A stretch of DNA of 64,000 bases from Secundilactobacillus silagei JCM 19001. GTDB taxonomy: Bacteria; Bacillota; Bacilli; Lactobacillales; Lactobacillaceae. The notes under the pieces are model-generated. The model was given only the letters and a program-made list of their open reading frames with translations, was not told where the DNA came from and ran no database searches. Made by a program: the position numbers and the translations under genes. The DNA is taken from the NCBI RefSeq assembly GCF_002217945.1, contig NZ_BCMG01000008.1:85015-149014 (forward strand), written 5' to 3'. This document shows, piece after piece, positions 1 to 9,230 of this stretch (positions are counted from its first letter, which is position 1; every line of letters begins with the position of its first letter).

Positions 1-31
1 GATCCTCCTCATTACTAATCCCCTGAGACAA

Positions 32-1150
32 CTATTCATCAGCTTGGATTTCACCATTGCTGATTCGAAATACTTTTGGTTGATGTATCAATTTCTGTGC
101 CACGCCGCTTAAACTCGTCGTGGTTAAGAAGGTTTGTACCTTATCTTGAATTGCGGTTAATAAATGCGTCTGCCGGCTGTCATCTAATTCTGACAGCACG
201 TCATCCAGCAGCAAAACTGGGTATTCACCAGTCTGTTCGTGCATGAGATCAATTTCAGCTAACTTAACGCTTAGTGCGGTGGTCCGTTGCTGGCCTTGAG
301 AGCCAAAACTGGAGACGTCTTTATCGTTCACCAGGAATTTTAAGTCGTCCCGGTGCGGTCCGATAAGCGTCGTCCGCCGAAAGAGTTCTTTATCACGATG
401 CTTTTGATACAGCAGTTTGAGCGCATCATAAATATGCTGGGTATCGCTCAGATCATCATCTTTAACACTGGTAACGTAGTGAAATGACAGCGTTTCACGC
501 TGCTGAGAAATTTCTTGGTGCACCTGAGCTGCCCAGACTTCCAACCGTTTCAATAACGTCACGCGGGCGCTAATAATCTCTGAACCGTACGCCGCCAGCT
601 GATCGGATAACACATCTAACAGCACCATATCCGACTGCTGCTTACTGCCTAATTCTTTGAGGTAGCGGTTGCGTTGTCTTAAGATCGTCCGATATTGCGC
701 CGTATTGTACAAATAACGGTGACTCATCTGCCCGAATTCCATATCCATGAAGCGGCGACGGCCTTGCGGTGACCCCTTAACGAGACTGAGATCCTCGGGG
801 GCAAATAAAATCACGTTTAGCTGCCCCACATACCCGGATAGCTTCGCCTGTTCCAAATGGTTCACTTTGGCTTTTTTGCCGTGCTTGGAAAGATCTAATT
901 CCAGTGGGGTTTGGCCACTGTTTTTTTGAACCCGCCCAAAAACTTGCGCGGTTTCAGCCTGCCAGCTGATCAATTCACGGTCATTGCTGGTTCGGTGGCT
1001 TCTAGCTAAAGCCAAAAAATAGATGGCTTCCAGCAGATTCGTTTTGCCCTGCGCATTTTCACCCAGCAACACGTTGACACCCGGGCCAAAGGTAACTGTC
1101 AAATCCTGGTAGTTGCGAAAATGACGCAACCTTAATTCTTCTAGTTTCAT
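32..1150 (-). CDS. recF: DNA replication and repair protein RecF
   Basis: RecF is a cytoplasmic SMC-like ATPase that loads RecA at gapped DNA with RecO and RecR. The 372-residue protein has the family length. Near residues 31-38 there is a Walker A motif (GENAQGKT), later a signature segment ([16 protein letters not shown]), and a Walker B with D-loop ([11 protein letters not shown]). It lies 4 bp downstream of the S4-domain gene on the same strand and is probably co-transcribed with it and dnaN. After its stop, the minus strand carries a GAGGAGG ribosome binding site at the very edge of the window. That fits gyrB as the next gene, the usual order, but gyrB itself is outside the window. Confidence 0.97.
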   Translation of the reverse strand: MKLEELRLRHFRNYQDLTVTFGPGVNVLLGENAQGKTNLLEAIYFLALARSHRTSNDRELISWQAETAQVFGRVQKNSGQTPLELDLSKHGKKAKVNHLEQAKLSGYVGQLNVILFAPEDLSLVKGSPQGRRRFMDMEFGQMSHRYLYNTAQYRTILRQRNRYLKELGSKQQSDMVLLDVLSDQLAAYGSEIISARVTLLKRLEVWAAQVHQEISQQRETLSFHYVTSVKDDDLSDTQHIYDALKLLYQKHRDKELFRRTTLIGPHRDDLKFLVNDKDVSSFGSQGQQRTTALSVKLAEIDLMHEQTGEYPVLLLDDVLSELDDSRQTHLLTAIQDKVQTFLTTTSLSGVAQKLIHQPKVFRISNGEIQADE

Positions 1151-1154
1151 AAGC

Positions 1155-1382
1155 TTATTCAGCCTGATTTAAGCGAATAAAAAATAGCCCGACATCTTTG
1201 ACATCGACCGTATCTCCTGGATATAGTTTTCGTCCGCGCCGATTATCCGGCTCATCGTTCACATCAACCGCATGTTCCTTCAAATACCACTTGGCTTGAC
1301 CACCTGAACCAACGATTGCTTCTTCTTTAAGCAACTGGCCTAAGGTGATAAAGGGTGGTTCAATGAAAACTTCCTTTTTCAC
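1155..1382 (-). CDS. yaaA: S4 domain RNA-binding protein YaaA
   Basis: This is a small RNA-binding protein of the S4 family, which sits between dnaN and recF in most Firmicutes. An S4 fold is recognisable from ITLGQLLK through the [15 protein letters not shown] segment, ending with the typical GDTV turn. I place the start at the GTG at 1382 (75 residues, [10 protein letters not shown]): it follows GAAGGTGG by 8 bases and gives the usual family length of just over 70 residues. An ATG 18 bases upstream (1400) is possible but lacks a convincing ribosome binding site. The exact biological role of YaaA is not settled; ribosome or RNA association is inferred from the domain. Confidence 0.9.
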   Translation of the reverse strand: MKKEVFIEPPFITLGQLLKEEAIVGSGGQAKWYLKEHAVDVNDEPDNRRGRKLYPGDTVDVKDVGLFFIRLNQAE

Positions 1383-1400
1383 GGCTTCACCCACCTTCAT

Positions 1401-1732
1401 TTTCTCTTATAATTATACGCTTTTTAAGGGTAAAAGTATAGTTTCTGTTTCATTTCACGGCATTTAAGCGGTTTTTTATATTCGTAAGGTAATTTGTCAT
1501 AATTGAGCTAAAAACGCTTAGAGCTTAAAAATAGCGTTTTACGTGTAATTTGCCGTTAAACAGATTTAAAAGCGTCTTGTTTTGAGACAAACGACCGTAA
1601 AAAGACCATTTCGGCTAAAAATTGTGACCGTTTTTCACCGCAGAGGCTCTGGTTAACTAACGCCCTGTTAGGGCAAAAAAACACCGCTTCAGGTTAAAAA
1701 CCGAAGCGGTGTTTTGAGGTTATTTTTAATGA
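1401..1732. other. Intergenic region between yaaA and dnaN
   Basis: This is a 330-base AT-rich gap. Apart from the bidirectional terminator at its dnaN end I see no gene. The stretch 1500-1600 contains several imperfect AAAACGC/GCGTTTT inverted pieces but no clear regulatory site. Confidence 0.5.
1678..1715 (-). terminator. Intrinsic terminator of dnaN
   Basis: A 13-bp perfect stem (AAAACACCGCTTC paired with GAAGCGGTGTTTT) has a 12-base loop. On the minus strand it is followed by a T run, and it lies 17 bases after the dnaN stop. The A/T-flanked stem could also stop rightward transcripts. Confidence 0.85.
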
Positions 1733-2872
1733 TTAAAAGGTCCGGACTGGTGTGATCAGCTGGATAAAGTTCTCTTTATCTTCAGTTGGTACCAGCGTAA
1801 ACGGCCGTAATGGCGACGTAAAGGCAATCGTAATCACTGCTGCCCCAAATGAGCGCAGTGCGTCCTTCATGTAATCAGGGTTAAAGGAAATCTCTAGCTC
1901 ATCGCCAGTCATTTCACTGGGTGCTAAGGCTTCTTCAACGTTCCCAACGTCAGGCGAATTACCAAAGATCTTGGCCTGGTTATTTCCCGGATCCAAGGTC
2001 AGCTTAACAACGTTGTTCCGTGATTCGTGGGACAGTAGCGAAGCCCGTTCGATGGCTGCCAGTAACCCTTTAGCATCAAATTCGGCACTCGTTGTCGAGT
2101 CATTAGGGATCAGACGGGAAGTGTCCGGGTAATTGCCTTCCAGTAACCGGGAATAAAACAGAGTGTCACCGATCGTGAATAACACTTGGTTTTCGGATAA
2201 CCGCATTTCAACGTCCGGATTATCATCGCCGATCATGCGGGCCAGTTCCGTCAGACTCTTACCGGGAATGATGACGTCATAGGTTGCGGATGCTGCGGAT
2301 GGTAATTCAATTTTACGTTGACTCAACCGGTGACTATCGGTGGCAACGGCCAACAGCTGGTTGTCGACTAACGTAAAGTGAACCCCGGTTAAAATGGGCC
2401 GGCTTTCTTGATTAGAAACGGCAATAACGGTCTGGTTGATCAGTTCCCGGAAAACGTCACCCGTTAAGGTGATAGCGTCAGTTGCGTCGATTTCTGGTAA
2501 GTGTGGATAGTTGTTGGCGTCTAATCCATTAATGGTGAAGGAAGCCGAACCGGAAGTAATTTCCGTCTGAAAACCTTCAGTCACATCTAACGTCATGTTG
2601 TCTTCCGGCAGCCGTTTAACGATGTCGCTGAAAAAGCGGGCAGGTAACACAATGGCACCTGGACTTTGAATCGCCAGCTGGTTGTCCGGATTATCGGCAT
2701 GGATCAACGTTTCGATCGAAATGTCAGCATCTGAACCAGTCAGTGTTAAGCCACTGTCATCAGCCACTAGCTTTAAACCAGTTAAGATCGGAATCGTGGT
2801 TTTGGAAGAAATAGCGCGTTGGACTGTATTGAGTTCTTTGATGAACGCTGCGCGATTAATTGTAAATTTCAT
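1733..2872 (-). CDS. dnaN: DNA polymerase III beta subunit (sliding clamp)
   Basis: DnaN is the ring-shaped processivity factor of DNA polymerase III and a docking platform for replication proteins. The 379-residue protein has the family length and the three repeated clamp domains. Recognisable stretches are MKFTINRAAFIKEL at the N terminus, NQESRPILTGVHF in the middle and the C-terminal LVPTEDKENFIQLITPVRTF ending. It starts at an ATG after AAGGAGT. It lies downstream of dnaA across a 250-bp gap that holds a DnaA-box cluster, the usual Firmicutes arrangement. Confidence 0.98.
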   Translation of the reverse strand: MKFTINRAAFIKELNTVQRAISSKTTIPILTGLKLVADDSGLTLTGSDADISIETLIHADNPDNQLAIQSPGAIVLPARFFSDIVKRLPEDNMTLDVTEGFQTEITSGSASFTINGLDANNYPHLPEIDATDAITLTGDVFRELINQTVIAVSNQESRPILTGVHFTLVDNQLLAVATDSHRLSQRKIELPSAASATYDVIIPGKSLTELARMIGDDNPDVEMRLSENQVLFTIGDTLFYSRLLEGNYPDTSRLIPNDSTTSAEFDAKGLLAAIERASLLSHESRNNVVKLTLDPGNNQAKIFGNSPDVGNVEEALAPSEMTGDELEISFNPDYMKDALRSFGAAVITIAFTSPLRPFTLVPTEDKENFIQLITPVRTF

Positions 2873-2936
2873 AGTGAGTACTCCTTATAATCCATAATAT
2901 AAATAAAAAGAATAGTAATAGTAGAGCAGTGGATAC

Positions 2937-3019
2937 TGTGGATAAGTCTGCGAAACACGTAATAGTGATAAGTTATGCACATGTGGATAACTTGTGCATA
3001 ACTTTTTGAGTTTTCCACA
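2937..3019. promoter_or_regulatory. oriC: DnaA-box cluster in the dnaA-dnaN spacer (part of oriC)
   Basis: Five 9-mers match or nearly match TTATNCACA on either strand: 2937-2945 (TGTGGATAA), 2973-2981 (TTATGCACA), 2982-2990 (TGTGGATAA), 2993-3001 (TGTGCATAA) and 3011-3019 (TTTTCCACA). Three of them abut within 29 bases. In Bacillus-type bipartite origins this spacer holds the unwinding element; that role is inferred here. Confidence 0.85.
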
Positions 3020-3122
3020 GCAGCCTAGTTGAAGTCTTATCTATAATAGCCTATTCGGACCAGTAAAAAAAGTAGCCGACTTGAAGCTTGAATCAAATCG
3101 ATTACTTTTTTACTGTCTAGGG

Positions 3123-4457
3123 CTATCTTTCAATTTCGGTTTTAAGATTCGTAATTTCGGCCTGTAAGTCACTGTCCGTTTTGAGCGCATCCGCGATTTT
3201 ATCGTAGGCGTGAATGACGGTGGTGTGATCTTTACCGCCAAATTCATTGCCAATTTTTGGTAGTGAACTGTCGGTGAGTTCCCGGGACAAGTACATCGCA
3301 ATCTGCCGTGGTACGACGATGGTTTTAATCCGCTTTTTACCCTTTAGATCGGTTAATGAAACGTGATAGTATTTAGCAACCTTCTCTTGGATCAACGGAA
3401 TCGTGAGTTCACTGGAACGGCGATCAAGCTTGAGACTCTTCAGTGAACTGGCCACTAATTCAGTCGTGATCGGCTGATGGACCAGCTTGGAATACGCATG
3501 GACCCGGGCTAGGGCGCCTTCCAGTTCACGCACGTTAGAATCGATCCGGCTGGCAATGTAACTCAGGGTTTCATCCGGAATAGCAATGTTATCAGCTTCG
3601 GCCTTATTGCGTAAAATAGCGATCCGGGTTTCCAGATCTGGTGGCGTAATATCGACTGAAAGTCCCCAAGCAAACCGCGATACTAAGCGATCTTGCAGCT
3701 TGGGAATTTCATTTGGCAGCCGGTCTGACGTTAAAACGATCTGCTTACCGTCATCGTGAAGATCATTAAAGGTATGGAAGAACTCTTCTTGAGTCCCTTC
3801 CTTATCAGCAAAGAACTGAATATCGTCCACTAACAGTAGGTCAACGCTGCGGTACTCTTCGCGAAATTGATCCTGCGTCTTCGATTGAATCGCAGTAATG
3901 AAGTCGTTGGTAAAGGCCTCACTAGTGACATACTTAACCTTAGCGTTCGGATCATCTGCTAACATCTTGTTACCAATGGCATGCATTAAGTGGGTTTTAC
4001 CTAAACCGACACCACCATAGAAAAATAGTGGGTTATACATCACGCCAGGTTCCTCGGAAACAACCAGCGCAGCAGCGTGGGCCATCTGATTTCCCTTACC
4101 AATGACGAAGGTGTCAAAGGTATATTTTGGATTCAGCTTAGCGCTCTGACTAAATGGCGCAGAGGCTGTTGCGGGGTGTTCAAGTGTGGATACCTGGGAG
4201 TTTTCAGTGTTATCAGCAACAATAAAAACTGGCTGAATATCCTCTTGGGCGTATTCATAGGCCAGTTCAACTAACGGCTGCGTTAAGTTGCGTTGCCAGT
4301 AATCACGGTGTAACTCCGATGGTAGCTTGATTGTCAGACGATTGTTGGTTAACTTGACGGGTTCGGCAGATGCGATCCACGTTTTAAAAGCAGTTGGGGC
4401 GATTTTCTGTTGGAAACCGTCTTTGATTTCACCCCAAAGAGTGTCTAAATCAAGCAC
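3123..4457 (-). CDS. dnaA: Chromosomal replication initiator protein DnaA
   Basis: DnaA is the AAA+ initiator that binds DnaA boxes and melts oriC. The 444-residue protein shows an N-terminal DnaB/SirA-interaction domain ([21 protein letters not shown]), a variable linker, and Walker A ([11 protein letters not shown]). It also has Walker B ([10 protein letters not shown]) and the C-terminal DnaA signature helix-turn-helix ([15 protein letters not shown]). It is flanked by DnaA-box clusters on both sides, so autoregulation by DnaA binding to its own promoter region is likely. All domains are complete and nothing is unusual. Confidence 0.99.
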   Translation of the reverse strand: MLDLDTLWGEIKDGFQQKIAPTAFKTWIASAEPVKLTNNRLTIKLPSELHRDYWQRNLTQPLVELAYEYAQEDIQPVFIVADNTENSQVSTLEHPATASAPFSQSAKLNPKYTFDTFVIGKGNQMAHAAALVVSEEPGVMYNPLFFYGGVGLGKTHLMHAIGNKMLADDPNAKVKYVTSEAFTNDFITAIQSKTQDQFREEYRSVDLLLVDDIQFFADKEGTQEEFFHTFNDLHDDGKQIVLTSDRLPNEIPKLQDRLVSRFAWGLSVDITPPDLETRIAILRNKAEADNIAIPDETLSYIASRIDSNVRELEGALARVHAYSKLVHQPITTELVASSLKSLKLDRRSSELTIPLIQEKVAKYYHVSLTDLKGKKRIKTIVVPRQIAMYLSRELTDSSLPKIGNEFGGKDHTTVIHAYDKIADALKTDSDLQAEITNLKTEIER

Positions 4458-4512
4458 TTTTCTTCCTCCCCATATTAAATTGATAAATTAAGTTTAGCAT
4501 GCCACAAAAAAG

Positions 4513-4781
4513 TTTTCCACAGCCTTTTGAACTTGTGGATAATTGTTTCACAGGCAGGTATAAAGTTTTCCACAGGGTTGTCGATAACTTTGCTAAAAGC
4601 TCTGTGAAACATTTTTATCCACAGGAGGTTGTGTAAAACAAATACTGTAGTATCAGGTGTTTCACAAGTTTGTCCCCAAAATTAACAGGGTAATCTGATT
4701 GAGAAACCACAGGCTGTGGACTAGTGGATAACTCAGTTAAAAAGCGCTCTCTTTAATTCTGAAATTAATGAGTTATCCACA
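4513..4781. promoter_or_regulatory. oriC: oriC DnaA-box region upstream of dnaA
   Basis: This AT-rich, gene-free stretch lies between dnaA and rpmH. DnaA boxes or near-boxes are visible at 4513-4521, 4534-4542, 4566-4574, 4579-4587 (one mismatch), 4615-4623 (perfect TTATCCACA), 4723-4731 (one mismatch) and 4773-4781 (perfect). Together with the cluster at 2937-3019 this forms a bipartite origin, and transcription diverges from it in both directions. Confidence 0.92.
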
Positions 4782-4844
4782 CCCCTAAAGCATGAAACAA
4801 ATTTTTTTAGACAGAAAAAAACCGGCTTTTTTTAAATTAAGTCT

Positions 4845-4872
4845 TTGATGTTGGCGCTAGATATGCTATTAT
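4845..4872 (+). promoter_or_regulatory. rpmH promoter
   Basis: TTGATG (-35), 16-base spacer, then TATTAT (-10) preceded by TGC (extended -10). It lies 67 bases upstream of the rpmH start. Confidence 0.7.
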
Positions 4873-4938
4873 ATTTTAGAAATGCATTTAAGATGTAAAT
4901 AAATGGCTTCATGCCTGAAGATCAGGAGGTGTAAGTTT

Positions 4939-5073
4939 ATGAAGCGCACATATCAACCAAAGAAGCGTCACCGTTCACGCGTGCACGGTTTCCGCAAGCG
5001 TATGAGCACGAGCAACGGCCGTAAGGTTTTAGCACGTCGACGTCAAAAAGGTAGAAAAGTATTGTCTGCATAG
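4939..5073 (+). CDS. rpmH: Ribosomal protein L34
   Basis: This is the 44-residue, strongly basic protein L34 of the large ribosomal subunit. The translation begins [19 protein letters not shown] and continues with the family pattern [23 protein letters not shown]. The ribosome binding site AGGAGG ends 9 bases before the ATG. The gene starts the rightward core cluster rpmH-rnpA-yidC-khpB. Its stop codon is immediately followed by, and partly inside, an intrinsic terminator stem, which may limit read-through into rnpA. Confidence 0.98.
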   Translation: MKRTYQPKKRHRSRVHGFRKRMSTSNGRKVLARRRQKGRKVLSA

Positions 5074-5099
5074 ACCACTGACCAATCAGTGGTCTTTTA
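5073..5099 (+). terminator. Terminator/attenuator between rpmH and rnpA
   Basis: Stem GACCACTG and CAGTGGTC around a 6-base loop, followed by TTTTATTTTT. The 5' arm includes the last base of the rpmH stop codon. Partial read-through would set the low rnpA/rpmH ratio expected for these genes. Confidence 0.8.
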
Positions 5100-5153
5100 T
5101 TTTTATCTGTACAAAATAAAAATAAAAGTCAGCAGACGTTTTGGAGATGCAAT

Positions 5154-5516
5154 ATGCGAAAATCTTACCGCGTAAAGAAAGAAGCGGAATTTCAAGAGGT
5201 TTTTGAAACACGGCAGTCCGTTGCAAACCGTCAATTTGTGGTTTACCGGATGGACCGGCCAAATCAGCCCCATTTTCGGGTAGGGATTTCAGTGGGTAAG
5301 AAAATCGGTAACGCGGTTCACCGGAATTGGGTCAAACGCCGAATTCGTCAATCGCTGACCGAACTGAAGCCCTATTTGAAGCAGGACGTTGATTTTTTGG
5401 TGATTGCTAGACCATCAACCTCAGAAATGCCGATGCCAGAGATCAAGGCGCATTTAGTACACGCTTTGAAACTTGCAAAATTGCTTGATAATGATTATAG
5501 CGAGGAAGACCAGTGA
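5154..5516 (+). CDS. rnpA: Ribonuclease P protein component
   Basis: RnpA is the small basic protein cofactor of RNase P, which matures the 5' ends of tRNAs. The 120-residue protein has the N-terminal [14 protein letters not shown], the central phenylalanine/arginine-rich strand and the RNR-type signature (NWVKRRIRQ) near residues 59-67. Its last codons overlap the yidC start by 4 bases (GTGA), which indicates translational coupling with the membrane insertase. Confidence 0.97.
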   Translation: MRKSYRVKKEAEFQEVFETRQSVANRQFVVYRMDRPNQPHFRVGISVGKKIGNAVHRNWVKRRIRQSLTELKPYLKQDVDFLVIARPSTSEMPMPEIKAHLVHALKLAKLLDNDYSEEDQ

Positions 5517-6343
5517 AAAAATTAAAACGATTTATCACTATGTTTGGAATCGTTGGCCTATCCGTTTTATTAACGGCTTGTGGTAATCAGCCAATCACTG
5601 AACATAGCACAGGACTTTGGGATGGCGTTATCCTGTTAAACTTTTCCCGAGCCATTATTTGGTTAGCTCACATTTTTGGTGGGTATGGTATGGGGATCAT
5701 CGTCTTTACCATCATCGTGCGGATCATTATCTTACCATTGATGATTTTCCAAACCCGCAGTATGCGGAAGACCCAGGAGATTCAGCCACAGTTAAAGGCA
5801 CTGCAAAAGAAGTACTCATCCCGTGATCAAGAGACCATGACGAAACTGCGTGAAGAGCAGCAAAAGCTCTATAGCGAAGCGGGTGTCAATCCGGTTGCTG
5901 GGTGTTTACCAATGGTTGTGCAACTGCCAATTATCTGGGCTTTGTACCAAGCTATTTTTAGGACCGACGTTTTACGGTCTGGTCATTTCTTATGGCTGCA
6001 ATTAGGGGCAAAGGATCCATACCTGATTTTGCCGATCCTAGCTGCGGTCTTTACCTTCTTAAGTTCATGGCTCATGATGAAAGGTCAACCAGAGTCTAAT
6101 TCCATGACAACTATGATGACGGTAACCACACCTGTGATTATCTTCATCACCGCGTTAAATTTGCCAAGTGCACTGTCACTTTACTGGGTTGTTACCAACG
6201 CGTTTCAAGTGGGTCAAACCTTGGTCATTCAAAATCCTTGGAAGATTCGCCGCGAACGTGAAGAGAAAAACCGGAAAGAAAAGGCACGTGAACGACAAGT
6301 TAGAAAAGCTATTCGGCGGGCTAAGCAAAGCCGTCGCAAGTAA
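5513..6343 (+). CDS. yidC: Membrane protein insertase YidC/OxaA
   Basis: YidC inserts membrane proteins alone or with SecYEG. The 276-residue protein begins at a GTG overlapping rnpA. It has a lipoprotein signal peptide with lipobox LLTAC (cysteine near residue 23), then about five membrane segments. The hydrophilic loop after the first core helix carries [20 protein letters not shown]. It ends in a strongly cationic tail ([25 protein letters not shown]) typical of ribosome-docking YidC forms in Gram-positive bacteria. Being in the rnpA operon, it is the YidC1/SpoIIIJ-type copy. Confidence 0.96.
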   Translation: MKKLKRFITMFGIVGLSVLLTACGNQPITEHSTGLWDGVILLNFSRAIIWLAHIFGGYGMGIIVFTIIVRIIILPLMIFQTRSMRKTQEIQPQLKALQKKYSSRDQETMTKLREEQQKLYSEAGVNPVAGCLPMVVQLPIIWALYQAIFRTDVLRSGHFLWLQLGAKDPYLILPILAAVFTFLSSWLMMKGQPESNSMTTMMTVTTPVIIFITALNLPSALSLYWVVTNAFQVGQTLVIQNPWKIRREREEKNRKEKARERQVRKAIRRAKQSRRK

Positions 6344-6374
6344 CTGAACAGCAATTTTTTTAAAGCAAATAACT

Positions 6375-6411
6375 AATCTCAGGGCGGTATGACCAGCTCT
6401 GAGATTTTTTT
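6375..6411 (+). terminator. Intrinsic terminator after yidC
   Basis: AATCTCAG paired with CTCTGAGATT, followed by six T. It separates the rnpA-yidC transcript from khpB. Confidence 0.8.
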
Positions 6412-6554
6412 ATGCCCTTTTTTAAAAGGATATTTAGTTCATGGCGACAAAAGATTGAAATTTGTAATATTACCATTTGCAAAAGCTATCAAATGAAAGC
6501 CCCGCACATGCTATACTGTATATTAAGTAGTTTATCGAAGGGAGAAAAGCAGTC

Positions 6555-7340
6555 ATGACTTTATACACAAGCGAGACCGTTGACGGTGCCGTCAAACAAG
6601 CACTTCAACAACTTCAGCTCGACAGATCTCAAGTGGAGGTGGCCGTACTAACGAAACCGCGCAAGGGCTTCTTTGGTATTGGTGCCCGAAAGGCTAGGGT
6701 TGATATTAAGCCAGCTGTTACCGTTAATTCAAAACAACCAAAAAAGACAGAAAAACCAGTCACTAAAACAACGGATGAGTCAGCTACTGAACCAAAACCA
6801 GCGTCAGTAGCTAAATCAGTGACGACGCCAGCGGATCAGACCGTAGCGACCCAAACCACTGAAGGCCCGACGGTTAACCGGCAGGCGGAATATCAGCAGG
6901 TAGCGGCTGAATTAAATCGGTATTTAGGTACGATCATCAGCCAATTAGGCATTGATGCGACCAGCACGGTTGAAGTGAAGCACCGGCATATTAATATGAA
7001 TTTTAAAACGGAACAGGAGGGCCTGTTGATCGGCAAACATGGTCGCACAATTAATGCCTTGCAAAGCTTGGCACAGGTCTTTTTGAACCATAAACGCTTC
7101 TCTAAATTAGAAGTGACACTGGACGTGGCCAATTACCGCGAACGGCGAGTGGAAACTTTAACCCGTTTGGCCGAAAACATGGCTCGAGAGGTCGTTGCAA
7201 CCGGGAAGCCGGTCTATCTAGATCCCATGCCATCGTTTGAACGAAAACAAATTCATAGCGTCTTAGCAGATAATGAACACGTCATGACCTATTCGGCAGG
7301 AACGGAGCCGAAGCGGGCGGTGGTGATTACGCTGAAGTAG
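6555..7340 (+). CDS. khpB: RNA-binding protein KhpB (Jag/EloR)
   Basis: KhpB/EloR is an RNA-binding regulator of cell elongation and division that works with KhpA. The 261-residue protein has a Jag-N domain (residues 1-50, ending KPRKGFFGIGARKARV), then a Thr/Pro/Lys-rich linker (about 55-115). A KH domain follows with the GKHGRTI loop, and then an R3H domain (ANYRERRVETLTRLAENMAREV through PMPSFERKQIHSVL). The ribosome binding site is GAAGGGAG. The gene is separated from yidC by a terminator and has its own upstream TATACT element, so it is probably transcribed independently. Confidence 0.95.
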   Translation: MTLYTSETVDGAVKQALQQLQLDRSQVEVAVLTKPRKGFFGIGARKARVDIKPAVTVNSKQPKKTEKPVTKTTDESATEPKPASVAKSVTTPADQTVATQTTEGPTVNRQAEYQQVAAELNRYLGTIISQLGIDATSTVEVKHRHINMNFKTEQEGLLIGKHGRTINALQSLAQVFLNHKRFSKLEVTLDVANYRERRVETLTRLAENMAREVVATGKPVYLDPMPSFERKQIHSVLADNEHVMTYSAGTEPKRAVVITLK

Positions 7341-7358
7341 GTGCGGAAAAAAGCGGTT

Positions 7359-7437
7359 AGGGAGTGGAGCCTAAGGAGGAAACGGTGTAAACCACGGGCT
7401 TGGGTTTATACCGTTTCCTCCTTAGGTGCAACTCCCT
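7359..7437. repeat. Long imperfect palindrome downstream of khpB
   Basis: Outer arms AGGGAGT/ACTCCCT enclose a long inner stem that begins CCTAAGGAGGAAACGGT, and the apex is ACGGGCTTGGG. The apical sequence resembles those of the 34.1 and 34.2 kb hairpins (ATGGGCTTAGG, ATGGGCCTAGG), so it probably belongs to the same repeat family. It has no T run and is not a classic terminator. Confidence 0.65.
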
Positions 7438-7533
7438 GCTTTTCGGAGCCAGTTTCGGCTAGATAACAGGGGAGAGCTGTGAATAAACAAGAGGTTAAGT
7501 GCTTTCCGCTTATATAGCCTAATCGGGCGCCAA

Positions 7534-7632
7534 CGAGCAGATAGCTGCATGTAAGCCACTGTCAGCAAAACCACGCCAAAGAACAGCGCGGCCTTGCTGA
7601 CAGTGGCTTACACACCGCTATCTAACCGCTCG
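7534..7632. repeat. Variable-stem hairpin repeat, copy at 7.5 kb
   Basis: Nested arms are CGAGC/GCTCG outside, AGATAGC/GCTATCT in the middle, and a 19-bp inner stem (TGTAAGCCACTGTCAGCAA and complement) around a 25-base loop. The lower arms (AGATAGCTGCATGTAAG) match the arms of the repeat at 34.07-34.17 kb, whereas the inner stem is different. Confidence 0.75.
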
Positions 7633-7652
7633 TTTCTGCACCTTTTTTATCC

Positions 7653-7681
7653 TTGACACGCTTCTGATTCCAGTCTATTAT
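7653..7681 (+). promoter_or_regulatory. Promoter of mnmE
   Basis: TTGACA, 17-base spacer, TATTAT: a near-consensus sigma-A promoter. Transcription would start near 7688, giving a leader of about 120 bases before mnmE. Confidence 0.8.
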
Positions 7682-7720
7682 GATAACTAATCATTCTTAT
7701 CTTAAATAGATAAAGTAGTC

Positions 7721-7768
7721 AAAGTGCTTTATCCATGCTGTTAGGGGCATGGAGTGGGCACTTTTTTT
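7721..7768 (+). terminator. Terminator-like attenuator in the mnmE leader
   Basis: AAAGTGC...GCACTTT and TCCATGC...GCATGGA form a nested stem with a TTAGGG loop followed by seven T. It lies between the promoter at 7653-7681 and the mnmE start at 7810, so it would interrupt the mnmE transcript unless bypassed. Confidence 0.7.
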
Positions 7769-7809
7769 GTGCGTGAAAATATGAACAATTAATCAATGGA
7801 GGGATAGAC

Positions 7810-9201
7810 ATGACGACAACAAGTGAATTTGACACGATTGCGGCCGTTGCAACACCGCCTGGTGAGGGTGGCATCTCAATTATTCGAGTGAGCGGCGACC
7901 ATGCTTTTGAAGCAGTTATGCCGTTATTTAAGGGCAAAGCGTTGGATAAGGTGAAAAGTCACACAATCAATTATGGCCATATCATTGATCCTGAAACGCA
8001 GTCAGAAGTGGATGAAGTGATGGTTTCCGTTATGCGGGCGCCTAAGACATACACCCGTGAAGACGTGCTTGAAATCAACTGTCACGGTGGTTTAGTTGCC
8101 ACCAATGACATTTTGCAGCTTGTTATCAGTCAAGGTGCTCGACTGGCTGAGCCCGGTGAGTTCACCAAGCGTGCTTTCCTCAACGGCCGCATTGATTTAA
8201 GTCAGGCTGAAGCGGTCATGGATCTGATTCGGGCGAAAACGGACCGGTCAATGAAGGTCGCTTTAAACCAGCTTGACGGCAGTTTATCGCGGTTGATCAA
8301 AAAGCTACGTCAGGATATTTTGGAAGTTTTGGCGCAAGTCGAGGTCAACATTGACTACCCTGAATACGATGACGTGGAAACCATGACGACGAAGCTACTG
8401 CTGGAAAAAGCCAAAGAAGTGAAGGCTTCGATTCAGCAACTACTCAAAACTGCTAAGCAGGGTAAAGTACTGCGTGATGGTCTGGCGACCGCGATTGTTG
8501 GCCGGCCAAACGTGGGTAAATCCAGTTTACTAAATGAACTGCTGCACGAAGATAAAGCCATCGTGACCGACGTTGCGGGAACGACCCGAGACGTGATTGA
8601 AGAATACGTCAATGTCGGCGGTGTCCCGTTAAAATTAGTCGATACAGCCGGTATTCATCATACGGATGATAAGGTTGAAAAAATCGGTGTTGAACGGTCT
8701 AAAAAAGCGATTGCGGCGGCTGATCTAGTCATTTTGGTACTCGATGCCAGCGAACCGTTAACCAAAGAAGACCGGCAGTTATTAACCGATACGGCGGATG
8801 AAAAACGGATCATTATTTTAAATAAAACCGATTTACCACTGAAACTGGAAATGCCCGAATTAGAGCAATTAGCCGGTGATACGAAGATTATAAAAGCCTC
8901 TATGACGCAAAATCAGGGGGTCGATCAGCTGGAAGGCGAGATCAGCCACCTCTTCTTTGATGAAGGTATCGAAACGGGCCGGGGTAACGTGATGGTTACT
9001 AACGCCCGTCATATTGGCCTGTTAAAACAAGCCAGTTCGGCGTTAGATGATGTTATGAGCGGGATTGCAGCCGGCATGCCGGTTGATCTGGTCCAGATCG
9101 ATATGACTAGATGCTGGAATAAACTGGGTGAGATCACTGGCGATAGCTATCAAGATGAGTTATTAGACCAGCTGTTCAGTCAATTTTGTGTTGGTAAGTA
9201 A
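7810..9201 (+). CDS. mnmE: tRNA uridine-5-carboxymethylaminomethyl GTPase MnmE
   Basis: MnmE is a potassium-activated GTPase that, with MnmG, makes cmnm5U at the wobble position of certain tRNAs. The 463-residue protein has the N-terminal folate-binding domain ([21 protein letters not shown]), a helical domain, and an embedded G domain. The G domain shows GRPNVGKSS (P loop), [14 protein letters not shown] and NKTD. The C-terminal catalytic motif is FCVGK. The ATG follows GGAGGG by a few bases. mnmG lies 29 bp downstream, so they form an operon; the leader hairpin suggests attenuation. Confidence 0.98.
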   Translation: MTTTSEFDTIAAVATPPGEGGISIIRVSGDHAFEAVMPLFKGKALDKVKSHTINYGHIIDPETQSEVDEVMVSVMRAPKTYTREDVLEINCHGGLVATNDILQLVISQGARLAEPGEFTKRAFLNGRIDLSQAEAVMDLIRAKTDRSMKVALNQLDGSLSRLIKKLRQDILEVLAQVEVNIDYPEYDDVETMTTKLLLEKAKEVKASIQQLLKTAKQGKVLRDGLATAIVGRPNVGKSSLLNELLHEDKAIVTDVAGTTRDVIEEYVNVGGVPLKLVDTAGIHHTDDKVEKIGVERSKKAIAAADLVILVLDASEPLTKEDRQLLTDTADEKRIIILNKTDLPLKLEMPELEQLAGDTKIIKASMTQNQGVDQLEGEISHLFFDEGIETGRGNVMVTNARHIGLLKQASSALDDVMSGIAAGMPVDLVQIDMTRCWNKLGEITGDSYQDELLDQLFSQFCVGK

Positions 9202-9230
9202 ACGAGAGAATTTATTTAGGAGGAAACAAC

